A stretch of DNA of 64,000 nt from Polyangium sp. 15x6 (lineage in GTDB: Bacteria > Myxococcota_A > Polyangia > Polyangiales > Polyangiaceae). The first letter of the stretch is position 1. The number at the start of each line of letters is the position of its first letter. Below are positions 38,735-52,589 of this stretch, piece after piece. Location: NCBI RefSeq assembly GCF_029960785.1, contig NZ_JASBQE010000026.1:1-64000 (forward strand), written 5' to 3'. The notes beneath the pieces are model-generated. The model saw only the letters and a list, made by a program, of their open reading frames with translations. It searched no databases and was not told where the DNA came from. Position numbers and translations under genes: made by a program.

Positions 38735-40651
38735 TCAGCCGACGAGGAACTCGAGGGAAAACTCTTCCAGGGCGACGCCGAGGAAGCGGCGCGGGCGGAT
38801 CGTGACGGCGACGGCAGTGCCGTCCGAGGTCGCGTGCGCGTTCACTGCGATCTCCAGGCTGCCGGGCTTGGCGTCCTCGAAGAGCGCCCAGAGTGAGCGA
38901 TCCACGACGGATTTCGCCTCGGAGGGCGCGACGTTCCCGGGCAAACGGCCGGCGAGGACACGCAGGAACTGAACGATTCGGGCCACGAAGAGCTGATCGA
39001 CCAAGGAGACCCGTTCGAGCCGCGCCTCGGGCTCCGTGGAGGCGCTGTCGTACGTGCGCTTGGGCGGCGGCACGTAGGACGTCGGGGCCGCGAGCACGTA
39101 AATCGAGTCGCTGTTCGGGGCCGACGCGAGGAGGAGCACGCCCGCCTTGGAGAGCTCGCGCTGCGAGTCTGTCGAGACAAACGCTTGCGTGGGGATCGCC
39201 ACGACCTCGGCGTCGTCGACCTGCCCACTCACCTCGTGGATCGGCAGGTTTCCGAGCGTGCCGCCGCTGCGGGCGCCCACGACGCGGCAGGGCCAGCGCG
39301 TCTCGTGGAAGCTCGTCGTGATGAGCGCGCCCACGCCGTAGGCCGGCGCGATCCAGACCATCGCGCCCTCGTCTGCCGGCTCCTCCTTGACCACCATCTC
39401 CCGCACGCGCGACGTCGATTTGTCGTAGGCAGCGCGCGCCAGGATGCCGTTCATCGCCATCGTCACCCAGCGCATCGCGGGCTTCTGCGCCGTGGACTGC
39501 CAGCGCACCTGATCCGGCGTGGAGAAGAGAGCGATCTTGTTGTCGAGCCGCTCGAGATCGGCGAGCCGATCCAGGCCGAGGAGCGCGTGCGACGCGTTCA
39601 CCACGACGGGCACGGTCTGCGCCTCGGCGACGCGGGCGATCTCTTCGAGCTGGGAGAGCGTCGCGGAGGTGCCCGTGATCGTGACGTCCACGATCGCGCA
39701 GGAGACCGGGGGCTCGCCGCCGGCGGTTTGACGGGCCGCGCGCTCGAGCGCCATCGCCGCGAGCTCGGGCCGCGCGCAGACGACATCGATCTTGAGGCCC
39801 TTGGTCCCCTTCGAGCGATCGGCGAAGAGCTGGAGACCTCGCCAGGCCTCTTCCAGGCGGCGCACCTCGGGGTGCTGGAGGATCGCGCCGAGCTGCGCGC
39901 CGATGGCCTTCTCGACGCGCTGGATGGCCTCCTGCGGGCTGAAGCGGGTCGAGCTCGACTTGCCGGCGTTCGCGACGGCCGAGATGAGCGCGCCGAAGCG
40001 GGCGTCGGAGGCAGGGGCACTTTGCCGCGCCGGCACGACGGGCGCGGGCGCGGATTCGGCGCGGCTCGGGCCGGTCTCGATCATGTCGAGGATCGAGGCG
40101 ACCGACGCTTCGCTCGTGTCCCGCGCGGGCGCGGAGAAGCTCGCGGCGCGGGGCGCGCTGCCGGCCTCCGAGACGAGGCGGAGGACATCACGTACGAAGG
40201 GCGAGGAGTTCCAGATTCGATCGAGCTCCACGCGGGCCTGATCGCGATCGATCGAGCCGTCGCGGAGCTTCTCCAGCGTGAGCTTGCCGTCGAGGAGCGA
40301 GCGGAGAAGCGGGACCTCCGTGAGCAGGCCATCGGGCCGGAAGCTCTTGAGGCTCGTCGGCGCGAGATCGACACGCGCGCGGTTGCCCTCGGCGAGCACG
40401 CTCGGCACCTCGATCGACACACGCGGGCGCAGGCGCGTGAAGAGGTCGTCGAACGCGAGCGGATCGACCCGCACCGCGAGCTCGGGCGCGCTGGCGCCGG
40501 CGTTGTGCTCGTCGCGCGGCAAGAGATCCGCGACGACGAGCACGCGGAGCGGCAGAAGCGGCCCCTCCGTTTGCTCCAGTTGGTCGGGGGCCTCGTCGCC
40601 CACGTTGAAGTTCATCCCACCCTTCATGAAACCCTTCGTTTCGGCGGCCAT
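38735..40651 (-). CDS. Divergent TssB-TssC fusion (single-gene sheath paralogue)
   Basis: This is one chain of 638 residues. Residues about 33-130 resemble TssB (LRVLVVADLLPRDEH, FDDLFTRLRPRVSIEVPS, SLKSFRPDGLLTEVPLLRSLLDG). A Ser/Ala/Pro-rich linker follows at about 180-225, then a TssC-like part (HPEVRRLEEAWRGLQLFAD, RWVTMAMNGILARAAYD, SFHETRWPCRVVGARSGG, TLGNLPIHE, LVDQLFVARIVQFLRVLAG). Each TssC block has an evident counterpart in the neighbouring canonical TssC, but identity is low. The ATG at 40651 follows no clear ribosome site; 40627 is an alternative. It is convergent with tssC. It could cap or modify the sheath, replace it in some conditions, or be a non-polymerising regulator. The function is not known to me. 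Confidence 0.85.
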   Translation of the reverse strand: MAAETKGFMKGGMNFNVGDEAPDQLEQTEGPLLPLRVLVVADLLPRDEHNAGASAPELAVRVDPLAFDDLFTRLRPRVSIEVPSVLAEGNRARVDLAPTSLKSFRPDGLLTEVPLLRSLLDGKLTLEKLRDGSIDRDQARVELDRIWNSSPFVRDVLRLVSEAGSAPRAASFSAPARDTSEASVASILDMIETGPSRAESAPAPVVPARQSAPASDARFGALISAVANAGKSSSTRFSPQEAIQRVEKAIGAQLGAILQHPEVRRLEEAWRGLQLFADRSKGTKGLKIDVVCARPELAAMALERAARQTAGGEPPVSCAIVDVTITGTSATLSQLEEIARVAEAQTVPVVVNASHALLGLDRLADLERLDNKIALFSTPDQVRWQSTAQKPAMRWVTMAMNGILARAAYDKSTSRVREMVVKEEPADEGAMVWIAPAYGVGALITTSFHETRWPCRVVGARSGGTLGNLPIHEVSGQVDDAEVVAIPTQAFVSTDSQRELSKAGVLLLASAPNSDSIYVLAAPTSYVPPPKRTYDSASTEPEARLERVSLVDQLFVARIVQFLRVLAGRLPGNVAPSEAKSVVDRSLWALFEDAKPGSLEIAVNAHATSDGTAVAVTIRPRRFLGVALEEFSLEFLVG

Positions 40652-40765
40652 GGCCGAGGAGTGTAGGGGGGGAGCGCGCGCGGGAGAAGCGGCAAACGCG
40701 GCGCTCGAAATCACGGCTTCGCGGCTTTCTTTGACGTGGGCCGGGCCCTGCTAAGCTCCGCGCCC

Positions 40766-42112
40766 ATGCGTGGCCCTGCGAACGCCGAGGAGGCCTCGGC
40801 GACGACTCCGCGGCGCGGCTCGATTCGACTCGGCCTGCTCGGGTGCGGCACCGTCGGCGGCGGCGTGCTCGAGCTCTGCGCCGCGAATGCGCGATGGCTC
40901 GAAGGGCGGGTCGGCGCGCCGCTCGAAGTGCGCCGTGTGCTCGTCCGCGATCCCCGGAAAGAACGCGTCGCCGCCTGTGATCCGCGCTGGATCACGACAC
41001 GTCCCGAGGACGTCGTCGACGACCCGGAGATCGACGTCGTCGTCGAGGTGATGGGCGGCGAGGAGGCCGCGCTCGAGCTCGTGGAGCGCGCGATCGCGGC
41101 GGGCAAGGGCGTCGTCACGGCGAACAAGCTGCTCCTGGCCAAGCACGGGCCGCGGCTCGTCGACCTCGCGATCGCGCGTGGGACAGATCTCGCGTTCGAA
41201 GGCGCCGTCGGCGGAGGCATCCCGATCATCCGCACCCTGCGCGAGGCGTTCGCGAGCGACTGGGTCGAGAGGCTCGTGGGTATCGTCAACGGCACGTGCA
41301 ACTACGTGCTCGGGCGCATGCGCGAGGGCGGGCTCGGTCTCGACGAAGTCGTGCGCGAGGCCCAGGCGAAAGGGTATGCCGAGGCGGATCCCTCGCTCGA
41401 CACGGGCGGTCACGACGCCGCGCACAAGCTCTGCGTGCTGGCGATGCTGGCCTTTGGCGCGAGGGTCCCGGCGAGCGCGCTCCACGTGGAGGGGATCGAG
41501 GGCATCGAGGAGCGGGATCACCGGTATGCAGAGCGCTTCGGCTACGTGATCAAGCACCTCGCGATCGGCCGTGATTTCGGCGACGCGATCGAGCTCCGCG
41601 TACATCCGACGCTCATCCCGAAGACGAGCGTGCTCGCGAACGTGTCGGGCGTCCTGAACGCGATCCTGCTCGAAGGCCGCGCGCTCGGGCCCTGCATGCT
41701 CTACGGACGCGGCGCCGGTGATCTGCCGACGGCCGTGAGCGTGGTGAGCGACATCCTCGACGTGGGGCGCTCGATCGTGGCCGGCGCGTCGGGGCTGCTC
41801 ACGCGGGGCATTGCGATGGATCCGCGCCCGCTCAAGCCGCACGAGGACGTCGAGACCCGGTATTACCTGCGCCTCTCGGCGCCGGAGCGGCCAGGGCTCA
41901 TGGCGCGGATCGCGGGCGGGCTCGGGGAGCTCGGCGTGAGTTTGGAGCAGATGGTGCAGCCGGAGCGCCCCGCGGCGCCAGGGGATCCCGTGGACATCGT
42001 GGTGATCACCCATGTGGCGCGAGAAGGGAATGTGACCGCGGCGCTCGAACGTATGCGGACAGAAGGGCTCTTCGCGGCGCCGCCGCGCCTTTACCGCATC
42101 GAGGTTTCGTGA
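40766..42112 (+). CDS. hom: Homoserine dehydrogenase
   Basis: Homoserine dehydrogenase reduces aspartate semialdehyde to homoserine in the methionine/threonine pathway. The Rossmann motif is GLLGCGTVGGGVLEL. The catalytic region reads EGAVGGGIPIIRTLREA and GIVNGTCNYVLGRM with AKGYAEADPSLDTGGHDAAHKL, which includes the substrate-binding Glu/Asp. A C-terminal ACT domain (RYYLRLSAPERPGLMARIAGGLGELGVSLEQMVQ) suggests feedback control, probably by threonine. The protein is monofunctional, with no aspartokinase part. The ATG at 40766 is preferred to the upstream start at 40736. Its stop overlaps the murI start (GTGA). Confidence 0.96.
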   Translation: MRGPANAEEASATTPRRGSIRLGLLGCGTVGGGVLELCAANARWLEGRVGAPLEVRRVLVRDPRKERVAACDPRWITTRPEDVVDDPEIDVVVEVMGGEEAALELVERAIAAGKGVVTANKLLLAKHGPRLVDLAIARGTDLAFEGAVGGGIPIIRTLREAFASDWVERLVGIVNGTCNYVLGRMREGGLGLDEVVREAQAKGYAEADPSLDTGGHDAAHKLCVLAMLAFGARVPASALHVEGIEGIEERDHRYAERFGYVIKHLAIGRDFGDAIELRVHPTLIPKTSVLANVSGVLNAILLEGRALGPCMLYGRGAGDLPTAVSVVSDILDVGRSIVAGASGLLTRGIAMDPRPLKPHEDVETRYYLRLSAPERPGLMARIAGGLGELGVSLEQMVQPERPAAPGDPVDIVVITHVAREGNVTAALERMRTEGLFAAPPRLYRIEVS

Positions 42113-42936
42113 CGAGCTTCCACCTGGATCCCGACTCGCCGCTCGGCGTTTTCGACTCTGGACTCGGCGGTTTGACCGTCGTGCGCGCGCTCCGCGAGCG
42201 TTGCCCCGCGGAGGACATCGTGTACCTCGGCGACACCGCGCGCGTGCCTTACGGGACGAAATCCGCAGAGACGGTCGTGCGGTACGCGCTCGGTTGCGCG
42301 CGGGTCCTCCTGAATCGTGGCGTGAAGGCGATCGTGGTCGCGTGCAACACCGTCAGCGCCGTCGCGCTCGACATGCTGCGCGTAGAGCTCGACAGGCCCG
42401 TGCTCGGCGTGATCGTGCCGGGCGCGCGCGCGGGGGTCGCGGCGGCGAAGGGCGGAGCGGTCGGCGTGCTCGGCACGATGGGGACGATCACCTCGGGCGC
42501 GTATCCACGCGCGGTGGCCTCGCTCTCCACACGGACCGAGGTGTTCGGTCAGCCCGCGCCGCTGCTCGTCTCGCTCGCGGAGGAGGGGTGGCTCGACGGT
42601 GAGGTGCCGCGGCTCGTGTCGCAGCGATACCTCGAACCGCTCGTGCGCGCGGGGGCGCGCTGTGTGGTGCTCGGATGCACGCACTTCCCCCTGTTCCAGA
42701 GGGTGATCGAGGCCGAGGCCGCCTCGCTCGCGGGCGCGCCGATCCCGATCGTGGACAGCGCGTCGGCGACAGCGGACGACGTCGCGGCGTTCCTCGCGGA
42801 GCGCGGGCAACGAACGACGCGGTCGGGGCGCGGCAAACTCGAGCTCTTCGTGACGGATCTTCCGAAGAGTTTTTCCGTGGTGGCCGAGCGCTTCCTCGGC
42901 GAGCCGCTCGGCGACGTGCACCAGATCGATCTCTGA
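42109..42936 (+). CDS. murI: Glutamate racemase
   Basis: MurI makes D-glutamate for peptidoglycan by cofactor-independent racemisation. LGVFDSGLGGLTVVRALR and YLGDTARVPYGTKS are family blocks. The two catalytic cysteines are in VACNTVSA (Cys79) and LGCTHFPL (Cys190). The GTG start overlaps the hom stop by four bases, indicating translational coupling. Length 275 is typical. Linkage to hom is not functional in an obvious way. Convergent aceA lies beyond repeat copy D. Confidence 0.96.
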   Translation: MTSFHLDPDSPLGVFDSGLGGLTVVRALRERCPAEDIVYLGDTARVPYGTKSAETVVRYALGCARVLLNRGVKAIVVACNTVSAVALDMLRVELDRPVLGVIVPGARAGVAAAKGGAVGVLGTMGTITSGAYPRAVASLSTRTEVFGQPAPLLVSLAEEGWLDGEVPRLVSQRYLEPLVRAGARCVVLGCTHFPLFQRVIEAEAASLAGAPIPIVDSASATADDVAAFLAERGQRTTRSGRGKLELFVTDLPKSFSVVAERFLGEPLGDVHQIDL

Positions 42937-42954
42937 GAGGGGGCTGCCACAGGG

Positions 42955-43309
42955 ATGCGCGGGGCGTTGCCCCGCACCCCAGCAGGGGGCTGTCCGCCCC
43001 CTGCACCCCGGACCAGGCACGGCCTGGACCGAGGGCCGAGAAACCGCGCATCGCGCGGTTTCTCGGACGGGCCCGTGGCAAGACCAGCGACGACCTTGCC
43101 AGCTGAGACAGCAGCGCTGCCGCTCTCGTCGAGCGGACACGTCAACGCCGCGGTCTTGGCTGGCAACGCCGTCGCTGGTCTTGCCTCGGCCTGTTCGATG
43201 AACTGCGCGCAGCGCAGTTCATCGACCCCGGGTCCAGCGCTTGCGCTGGTCCGGGTCCAGGGGTGGACAACCCCTGGTCGGGTCCGGGGTGAAACCCCGG
43301 CGCTGCGCC
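42955..43309. repeat. Nested-hairpin intergenic repeat, copy D (full length, most symmetric)
   Basis: About 355 bp between the convergent genes murI and aceA, nearly touching both. Left head hairpin CCGAGAAACCGCGC (43036-43049) pairs with 43053-43066 around ATC. Right head hairpin GATGAACTGCGC (43197-43208) pairs with 43212-43223 around GCA. A core pair CAAGACCAGCGACG (43079-43092) and CGTCGCTGGTCTTG (43170-43183) is a perfect 14-bp inverted repeat. The outer GGGG/CCCC hairpins mirror each other. The order of structures is symmetric about a centre near 43131. No gene is seen inside. Confidence 0.9.
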
Positions 43310-43315
43310 TTCTCG

Positions 43316-44602
43316 CTAGAACTGGTGCGCCTCGGTCGACTCGTTCAACGCGAGCGTCGAGGCGAGGCCGCCGGAGACCACCTGCGCGACCTGATCGAAG
43401 TAGCCCGTGCCCACTTCGCGCTGGTGGCGCGTGGCCGTGTAGCCGGATTTTTCCGCGGCGAACTCGGCCTGCTGCAGCTCCGAGTATGCGCTCATGCCGC
43501 GCACCTTGTACTCGCGGGCGAGCTCGTACATCCCGTGGTTCAGCGCGTGGAAGCCGGCCAGCGTCACGAACTGGAACTTGTAGCCCATGGCCCCGAGCTC
43601 GCGCTGGAACTTCGCGATCGTCAGATCGTCGAGGTTCTTCTTCCAGTTGAACGATGGCGAGCAGTTGTATGCGAGCAGTTTGCCCGGGAACTTCGCGTGC
43701 ACGCCCTCGGCGAATTTGCGCGCTTCTTCGAGGTCCGGCGTGCTCGTCTCGCACCAGAGCATGTCCGCGTACGGCGCGTAGGCGATCGCGCGCGCGATCG
43801 CCGCGTCGAGACCACCCTTGAACTGGAAGAAGCCCTCGGGCGTGCGCTGACCCGTGAGGAACGGGCGATCCCGCGGATCCACGTCGCTCGTGAGCAACTT
43901 CGCGCTGTCGGCGTCCGTGCGGGCCACGAGGAGCGTCGGCACGCCCATCACGTCGGAGGCGAGCCGCGCTGCCACGAGCGTCCGGACGAACTGGCTCGTC
44001 GGCACGAGCACCTTGCCGCCCATGTGGCCGCACTTCTTCTCCGACGCCAGCTGATCCTCGAAGTGCACGCCCGACGCGCCCGCCTCGATCATCCCCTTCA
44101 TCAGCTCGAACGCGTTCAGCGGCCCGCCGAAGCCTGCCTCCGCGTCCGCGACGATCGGCGCGAGCCAGTGCCGCTCGCGCTTGCCCTCGGCGTGATCGAT
44201 CTGATCGGCGCGGAGCAGGGCCTGATTGATCCGGCGCACCACGCTGGGGACGCTGTTCGCCGGGTAGAGGCTCTGATCCGGGTACATCTCGCCCGCGAGA
44301 TTCGCGTCCGCTGCGACTTGCCAGCCGCTCAGGTAAATCGCCTTCAGCCCCGCGCGCACCTGCTGCATCGCCTGGTTACCCGTCAGCGCGCCGAGCGCCG
44401 CCACGTAGTCCTCGCTGTGCAGCAGCTCCCAGAGCCGCTGCGCGCCGAGCTTCGCGATCGTGTGCTCGATGTGGAACGAGCCGCGCAGCCGCTCGACGTC
44501 GGCCTCCGTGTACGGGCGGACGATGCCTTGAAAGCGGTTCGGCACGAGGCCGCTCTCGGAAACGGCAGCGGTGCGGATGGGAAGCGGATACGCGACGGAC
44601 AT
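43316..44602 (-). CDS. aceA: Isocitrate lyase
   Basis: Isocitrate lyase splits isocitrate into succinate and glyoxylate, the first step of the glyoxylate shunt. The catalytic cysteine is in KKCGHMGGK (Cys191, matching E. coli Cys195). [15 protein letters not shown] and [14 protein letters not shown] surround the Mg2+ site, and [14 protein letters not shown] is the other conserved block. At 428 residues it is of E. coli type, not the longer mycobacterial type. It starts 21 bp after aceB and is co-transcribed with it. It ends beside repeat copy D. Confidence 0.97.
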   Translation of the reverse strand: MSVAYPLPIRTAAVSESGLVPNRFQGIVRPYTEADVERLRGSFHIEHTIAKLGAQRLWELLHSEDYVAALGALTGNQAMQQVRAGLKAIYLSGWQVAADANLAGEMYPDQSLYPANSVPSVVRRINQALLRADQIDHAEGKRERHWLAPIVADAEAGFGGPLNAFELMKGMIEAGASGVHFEDQLASEKKCGHMGGKVLVPTSQFVRTLVAARLASDVMGVPTLLVARTDADSAKLLTSDVDPRDRPFLTGQRTPEGFFQFKGGLDAAIARAIAYAPYADMLWCETSTPDLEEARKFAEGVHAKFPGKLLAYNCSPSFNWKKNLDDLTIAKFQRELGAMGYKFQFVTLAGFHALNHGMYELAREYKVRGMSAYSELQQAEFAAEKSGYTATRHQREVGTGYFDQVAQVVSGGLASTLALNESTEAHQF

Positions 44603-44623
44603 GCGACTCTCTCCTTCAGCGGT

Positions 44624-46264
<1,641 letters not shown>

Positions 46265-46307
46265 GGCTCAACGCTCCGCGTCCAACGCTGCGCGTCGTGA
46301 CATACGA

Positions 46308-46336
46308 ACTATTTGGCGTTTGCCATCTGTCGTCAA
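46308..46336 (-). promoter_or_regulatory. Candidate sigma-70 promoter of aceBA
   Basis: On the minus strand TTGACG (46336-46331) and AATAGT (46313-46308) are 17 bp apart. The -10 matches TATAAT at four of six positions. The aceB start is 44 bp downstream. The region is unusually AT-rich for this genome. Confidence 0.5.
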
Positions 46337-46381
46337 TGAACGAAACAAATTCATGATGTTACGTATGTATGGTTCTCTCGT

Positions 46382-46445
46382 TTGACTTGCAGTCACACTT
46401 GTAAAGGTTGTAAACTCCCTTGCGAGTCATGTAGCAAACTGCAAG
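46382..46445. promoter_or_regulatory. Operator-like repeats in the aceB-regulator control region
   Basis: The stretch holds the inverted pair CTTGCAG (46386-46392) and CTGCAAG (46439-46445), and two direct copies of TTGTAAA at about 46399 and 46408. A GCAAACTGCAAG run closes it. RamB-type sites are built from related TTTGC/GCAAA elements, so this is a candidate binding site of the divergent regulator. A TTGACT at 46382-46387 could be a -35 box for the regulator gene. The assignment is inference. Confidence 0.4.
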
Positions 46446-46464
46446 AGCTCCGCTGCTTTGCGCT

Positions 46465-47904
46465 ATGGCCGAAAACACGATGCTGGGCGGAAAAGTGAGG
46501 GCGCTGCGTCGACGCGAGAACATGACGCAGGGGCAACTCGCCGAGCGTCTGGGGATCTCGCCGAGCTACCTCAACTTGATCGAGAACAACCGGCGCCCGC
46601 TCACGGCGCCCATGCTCATCAAGCTGGCGCAGCTCTTCGAGCTCGACCTGTCCACGTTCGGGACGGGCGGTGATGCCTCGATCGTCTCGGATTTACGCGA
46701 GGCGTTCGGCGATCCGCTCTTCGACAACCACGGCGTGACGACGGGCGATCTCAAAGAGCTCGCCGGAAGCTCTCCCGCGCTCGCGAAGGCCGTGCTCGCC
46801 CTCTATCGCGCCTATCGCGATACCCGAGAATCAGCCGAGACGCTCTCCGAGCGGCTCGAGGGCGGCGAGGGCGTGGCCGGCGTGGAGCCCACACGATTGC
46901 CGACGGAAGAGGTCAGCGACCTGCTCCAGCGGCACATGAATCACTTCCCCACGCTCGAGGACGCCGCCGACGAGGTCCGTGCCCGCGGCAGGCTCGAATC
47001 CGACGACGTCTACCGTTCGCTCGTGCGTTACCTCGATCAGGAGCACGGCGTCGAGGTACGCCTGCTGCACGTCGCCGACGAACGCAAGGCCATGCGTCGC
47101 TACGATCGCGAGGGGCGGCGCCTCAGCCTGTCCGAGCTCCTGCCCCCGCGCAGCCGTCGCTTCCAGCTCGCCCACCAGATCGGGCTGCTCTCCGCGAGCG
47201 ACACGATCGACAAACTGCTCGAAGGCGAGAGCGGTCTCTCGACGCCCGAGTCCCGCGCGCTCGCCCGCGTGGCGCTCGCCAACTACTTCGCGGCCGCGCT
47301 GCTGATGCCGTACGTCCCATTTCACGGCGCCGCGCGCGCCGAGCGCTACGACATCGAGCTCCTGGCCCATCGCTTCGGCACGAGCTTCGAGCAGGTCTGT
47401 CACCGCCTGACCACCTTGCGCAAGCCCGGCGCGGAGGGCGTGCCCTTCCACTTCTTGCGCATCGACATCGCCGGCAACATCTCCAAGCGCTTCAGCGGCT
47501 CGGGCATCCGCTTCGCGCGCTTCAACGGCGCCTGTCCGCGCTGGGCCGTTCATACGGCGTTCCTGACGCCGGGGATGATCCGGGTGCAGCTCTCGCGCAT
47601 GACCGACGGGACGAAGTATTTCTGCGTCGCGAGGACCGTGCGCAACGATCGCGGCGGCTACCACGCGCCTCACTCGATGCTCTCCGTGAGCATCGGCTGC
47701 GAGGCGAGGTTCGCGCGAGAGCTCGTCTATTCGGACGGCGTCGACGTGGAGAGCAACGAGGCGCTCGTCCCCGTGGGCGTGACGTGCAGGCTCTGCGAGC
47801 ACCACGACTGCGAGCAGCGGGTCTTCCCGCCGATGCAGCACCCGCTCCGGATCGACGAGAACATGCGCGGCGTGAGCTTCTTCGGGCCCACGCCGAAGCG
47901 ATGA
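46465..47904 (+). CDS. ScfR/RamB-type XRE-family transcriptional regulator
   Basis: This regulator controls acyl-CoA or acetate use genes in other bacteria, for example RamB of Corynebacterium on aceA-aceB. Residues about 10-65 form an XRE helix-turn-helix (GGKVRALRRRENMTQGQLAERLGI, PSYLNLIENNRRPL). A long helical middle carries the IrrE-like region (DSYLARYLDQEHG-like RYLDQEHGVEVRLL, PRSRRFQLAHQIGLL, RVALANYFAAALLMPY). The C-terminal domain has HFLRIDIAGNISKRF and the Cys pattern CRLCEHHDC followed by QRVFPP. Length 479 is typical. It is divergent from aceB, so it probably controls the shunt. Confidence 0.88.
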   Translation: MAENTMLGGKVRALRRRENMTQGQLAERLGISPSYLNLIENNRRPLTAPMLIKLAQLFELDLSTFGTGGDASIVSDLREAFGDPLFDNHGVTTGDLKELAGSSPALAKAVLALYRAYRDTRESAETLSERLEGGEGVAGVEPTRLPTEEVSDLLQRHMNHFPTLEDAADEVRARGRLESDDVYRSLVRYLDQEHGVEVRLLHVADERKAMRRYDREGRRLSLSELLPPRSRRFQLAHQIGLLSASDTIDKLLEGESGLSTPESRALARVALANYFAAALLMPYVPFHGAARAERYDIELLAHRFGTSFEQVCHRLTTLRKPGAEGVPFHFLRIDIAGNISKRFSGSGIRFARFNGACPRWAVHTAFLTPGMIRVQLSRMTDGTKYFCVARTVRNDRGGYHAPHSMLSVSIGCEARFARELVYSDGVDVESNEALVPVGVTCRLCEHHDCEQRVFPPMQHPLRIDENMRGVSFFGPTPKR

Positions 47905-47944
47905 GCCCGAGAGAGCCACTTATGGAAGTGATTCGTGAAGTCGG

Positions 47945-49747
<1,803 letters not shown>

Positions 49748-49763
49748 CGTGCGGAGAGTTGTA

Positions 49764-51158
49764 TCACCGCTTCTCTTTCGCGAGCGCCTCCGCGAAGAGC
49801 GTGTCGTACCGTCCACCCACGAACGCCTCCGATGCAAGGACCTGGCGGAGGAACGGGAGGTTCGTCGCGGCCGGACCGGCGGGACCCACGAGCTCGAGCG
49901 TGGTCTGGGCGAGCGCCTCGTCGAGCCGGGCGATCGCCTCGGCGCGGCTCCGGCCGGACGCGACGATCTTGGCGATCATCGGATCGTAGAAGGGCGTGAC
50001 CTCCGAGCCCTCCTCGACCCCGGTCTCGATCCGCAGATCCCCGCCGGCCGGGGCCCAGACGAGCTTCTCGATGCGCCCGGGCTGCGGGGCGAACTTTTTC
50101 GCGGGATCCTCGGCGTAGACGCGCGCCTCGATCGAGTGCCCTCGCCCCTCGGCCGCGAGCACCTCGGGCGCGAGGCGCTCGCCGGCGGCGACCCGGATCT
50201 GCTGCTCCACGAGGTCGATCCCCCAGACCATCTCGGTCACGCAGTGCTCGACCTGGAGCCGCGCGTTGACCTCGAGGAAGAAGATTTCGCCCTCGCCCGA
50301 GGCGACGAACTCGACCGTACCCGCGCCGACGTACCCGACGCTCCGAACGATCCGCTTGGCCTGCTCGAAGAGATCCTTTCGTTTGGCCTCGCCCGCTTCG
50401 CCCTGGAAAAACGGGGCCGGCGAGGGCGTCTCCTCCACGATCTTCTGGTGCCGGCGCTGCACGCTGCACTCGCGCTCGCCGAGCGCGACCACGCTCCCGT
50501 GCGTGTCGGCCAGGATCTGCACCTCGATGTGCTTGGGCGCGCGCATGTAACGCTCGAGGTAGACGCGCGCGTCGCCGAACGCGCTCTTGCCGCGATCCGA
50601 GCAAGCCGTGAGGGCGCGCGGGAGTTTTCCGAGGTCCTCGACGATCTGCATGCCGATGCCGCCGCCGCCGCCCGCGGCCTTCACCAGGATCGGCAGGCCG
50701 ATGCGCTCGGCCTCGCGCGTGGCGAATTCGACATCATTCGCGCTGATGGGCCCGTCCGTGCCGGGGGGCGGGGACACGGAGACGCGCTTGGCCACCTCGC
50801 GCGCCTTGATCTTGTCGCCGAAGGCGTCGAGCGCCTCGGGGCGTGGGCCGATGAAGACGATGCCGGCCTCGTTCACCGCGCGGCAGAAGGCCTCTTTCTC
50901 GCTGAGCAGGCCGTAGCCGGGGTGGATCGCGCGCGCGCCGGTCTGCTTGGCCGCGGCGATGACCGCCTCGATCGAGAGGTAGCTGTCCTTGACGGGCGGC
51001 GGTCCGATCCGCACGGCTTCGTCGGCCATGCGGACATGCGGCGCGTTCGCGTCGGCGTCCGAGTAGACGGCGACGACGGGAATCCCGAGGCGCTTGCAGG
51101 TGCGGGCGACGCGGCAGGCGATTTCGCCGCGGTTGGCGATGAGGATCTTTTCGAACAC
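49764..51158 (-). CDS. accC: Biotin carboxylase subunit
   Basis: It carboxylates biotin on a carrier protein using bicarbonate and ATP. The chain begins MFEKILIANRGEIACRVARTCKRLGI from a GTG start. The ATP-grasp region has KAAGGGGGIGM, EVQILADTHG and ECSVQRRHQKIVEE. EVNARLQVEHCVTE is the catalytic loop. At 464 residues it is AccC-like and ends without a biotinyl domain. No accB or accA/D gene is adjacent, so it might instead serve a propionyl- or methylcrotonyl-type carboxylase. It lies 16 bp upstream of the phosphoglucomutase gene, in the same direction. Confidence 0.93.
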   Translation of the reverse strand: MFEKILIANRGEIACRVARTCKRLGIPVVAVYSDADANAPHVRMADEAVRIGPPPVKDSYLSIEAVIAAAKQTGARAIHPGYGLLSEKEAFCRAVNEAGIVFIGPRPEALDAFGDKIKAREVAKRVSVSPPPGTDGPISANDVEFATREAERIGLPILVKAAGGGGGIGMQIVEDLGKLPRALTACSDRGKSAFGDARVYLERYMRAPKHIEVQILADTHGSVVALGERECSVQRRHQKIVEETPSPAPFFQGEAGEAKRKDLFEQAKRIVRSVGYVGAGTVEFVASGEGEIFFLEVNARLQVEHCVTEMVWGIDLVEQQIRVAAGERLAPEVLAAEGRGHSIEARVYAEDPAKKFAPQPGRIEKLVWAPAGGDLRIETGVEEGSEVTPFYDPMIAKIVASGRSRAEAIARLDEALAQTTLELVGPAGPAATNLPFLRQVLASEAFVGGRYDTLFAEALAKEKR

Positions 51159-51206
51159 GGTCCAGCGATGTGGGCGTGTGTCCGCGGGACGTCAAGAGTG
51201 GTCGAT

Positions 51207-52394
<1,188 letters not shown>

Positions 52395-52589
52395 GATGGC
52401 GTCGTGGTTAGTGCGCGCGAGACGGAGCGGCAAGAGAGCGAACAAGAGTTGCCGCGAAGACAGGGTCGAAACGTCGGGATCGGCCGCCGAAACGGCCGAG
52501 ACGGACGCTTGGGCCCGTTTGCTTTACGGGTGATGGAATCTGTCGTAGCCTGGATGAATCCCGAAAAAGAACGGACCTAGGGAGTCACC

